33,565 nucleotides of DNA. Source: JAMWCX01 sp964352425 (GTDB lineage Bacteria > Omnitrophota > Gorgyraeia > 2-01-FULL-45-10). The stretch spans positions 1 through 33,565 of the forward strand of contig CAYGRZ010000013.1 of assembly GCA_964352425.1 (NCBI GenBank). The letters are read 5' to 3'. Below, in pieces: positions 33,565 through 33,565 of the stretch (the stretch's first letter is position 1; the number at the start of each line of letters is the position of its first letter). Below the pieces are notes generated by a model that did no database searches, was not told the origin of the DNA, and saw nothing but the letters and a program-made list of their open reading frames with translations. The position numbers and the translations under genes were made by a program.

Positions 33565-33565
33565 T

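Noticed and set aside
1..33565. CRISPR array, insertion sequence or prophage
   Set aside because: No regularly spaced repeats, transposase, integrase or phage structural genes were seen.

Overview
The window reads as a chromosomal piece from a Gram-negative-type bacterium (outer-membrane beta-barrel, GT9 heptosyltransferase-like enzyme, Wzx/Wzy/Wzz-type polysaccharide machinery). Gene style (many ATGA overlaps, fused enzymes, radical SAM enzymes and glycosyltransferases packed together) and one palindromic intergenic motif remind me of uncultured lineages such as Omnitrophota, but that is an inference; nothing here fixes the taxonomy. A run of exactly 100 N at 21225-21324 shows that this is a draft, scaffolded assembly.

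Layout. (1) 1-1599, minus strand: a two-gene ABC-2 exporter (permease and ATPase). (2) A divergent promoter region, 1600-1716. (3) 1717-27604, plus strand: a large surface-polysaccharide locus. It holds a Wzz-like copolymerase fused to a BY-kinase, a Wzy/ligase-like polymerase, a CDP-glycerol-transferase-like/GT4 fusion, four methyltransferase domains, a Wzx-like flippase, two GT2, two further GT4, one GT9 and one GT39/83-type glycosyltransferase, a polysaccharide deacetylase fused to a methyltransferase, two radical SAM enzymes, a DegT-type aminotransferase broken by the assembly gap, a membrane-bound degenerate PHP-like protein, a WbqC-like protein, a PIG-L deacetylase and a WecA-like initiating phosphoglycosyltransferase. 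(4) 27674-31662: a small membrane protein, an outer-membrane barrel resembling alginate-export proteins, a CHASE4 histidine kinase and a single-domain response regulator. (5) 31766-33564: a YvcK-family protein carrying a receiver-like N-terminal domain, a small tRNA-binding (EMAP/CsaA-like) protein, a long palindrome and tRNA-Arg(ACG).

How it fits together (inference): WecA-like transfer starts a lipid-linked glycan; the glycosyltransferases, aminotransferase, deacetylases and methyltransferases build and decorate it; the flippase moves it, the Wzy-like protein polymerises it and the Wzz/BY-kinase sets length. No Wza-type OPX exporter is seen, so the beta-barrel at 27884 is the only export-pore candidate in the window. 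The kinase/regulator pair follows the barrel closely, and the YvcK fusion follows that pair, which hints at control of envelope precursor flux.

Base composition is uneven: roughly 3.7-20 kb is clearly more AT-rich than 20.5-33 kb, so the central block may be an exchangeable part of the locus. No intergenic stretch exceeds 300 bases. I saw no insertion sequence, CRISPR array or rRNA.
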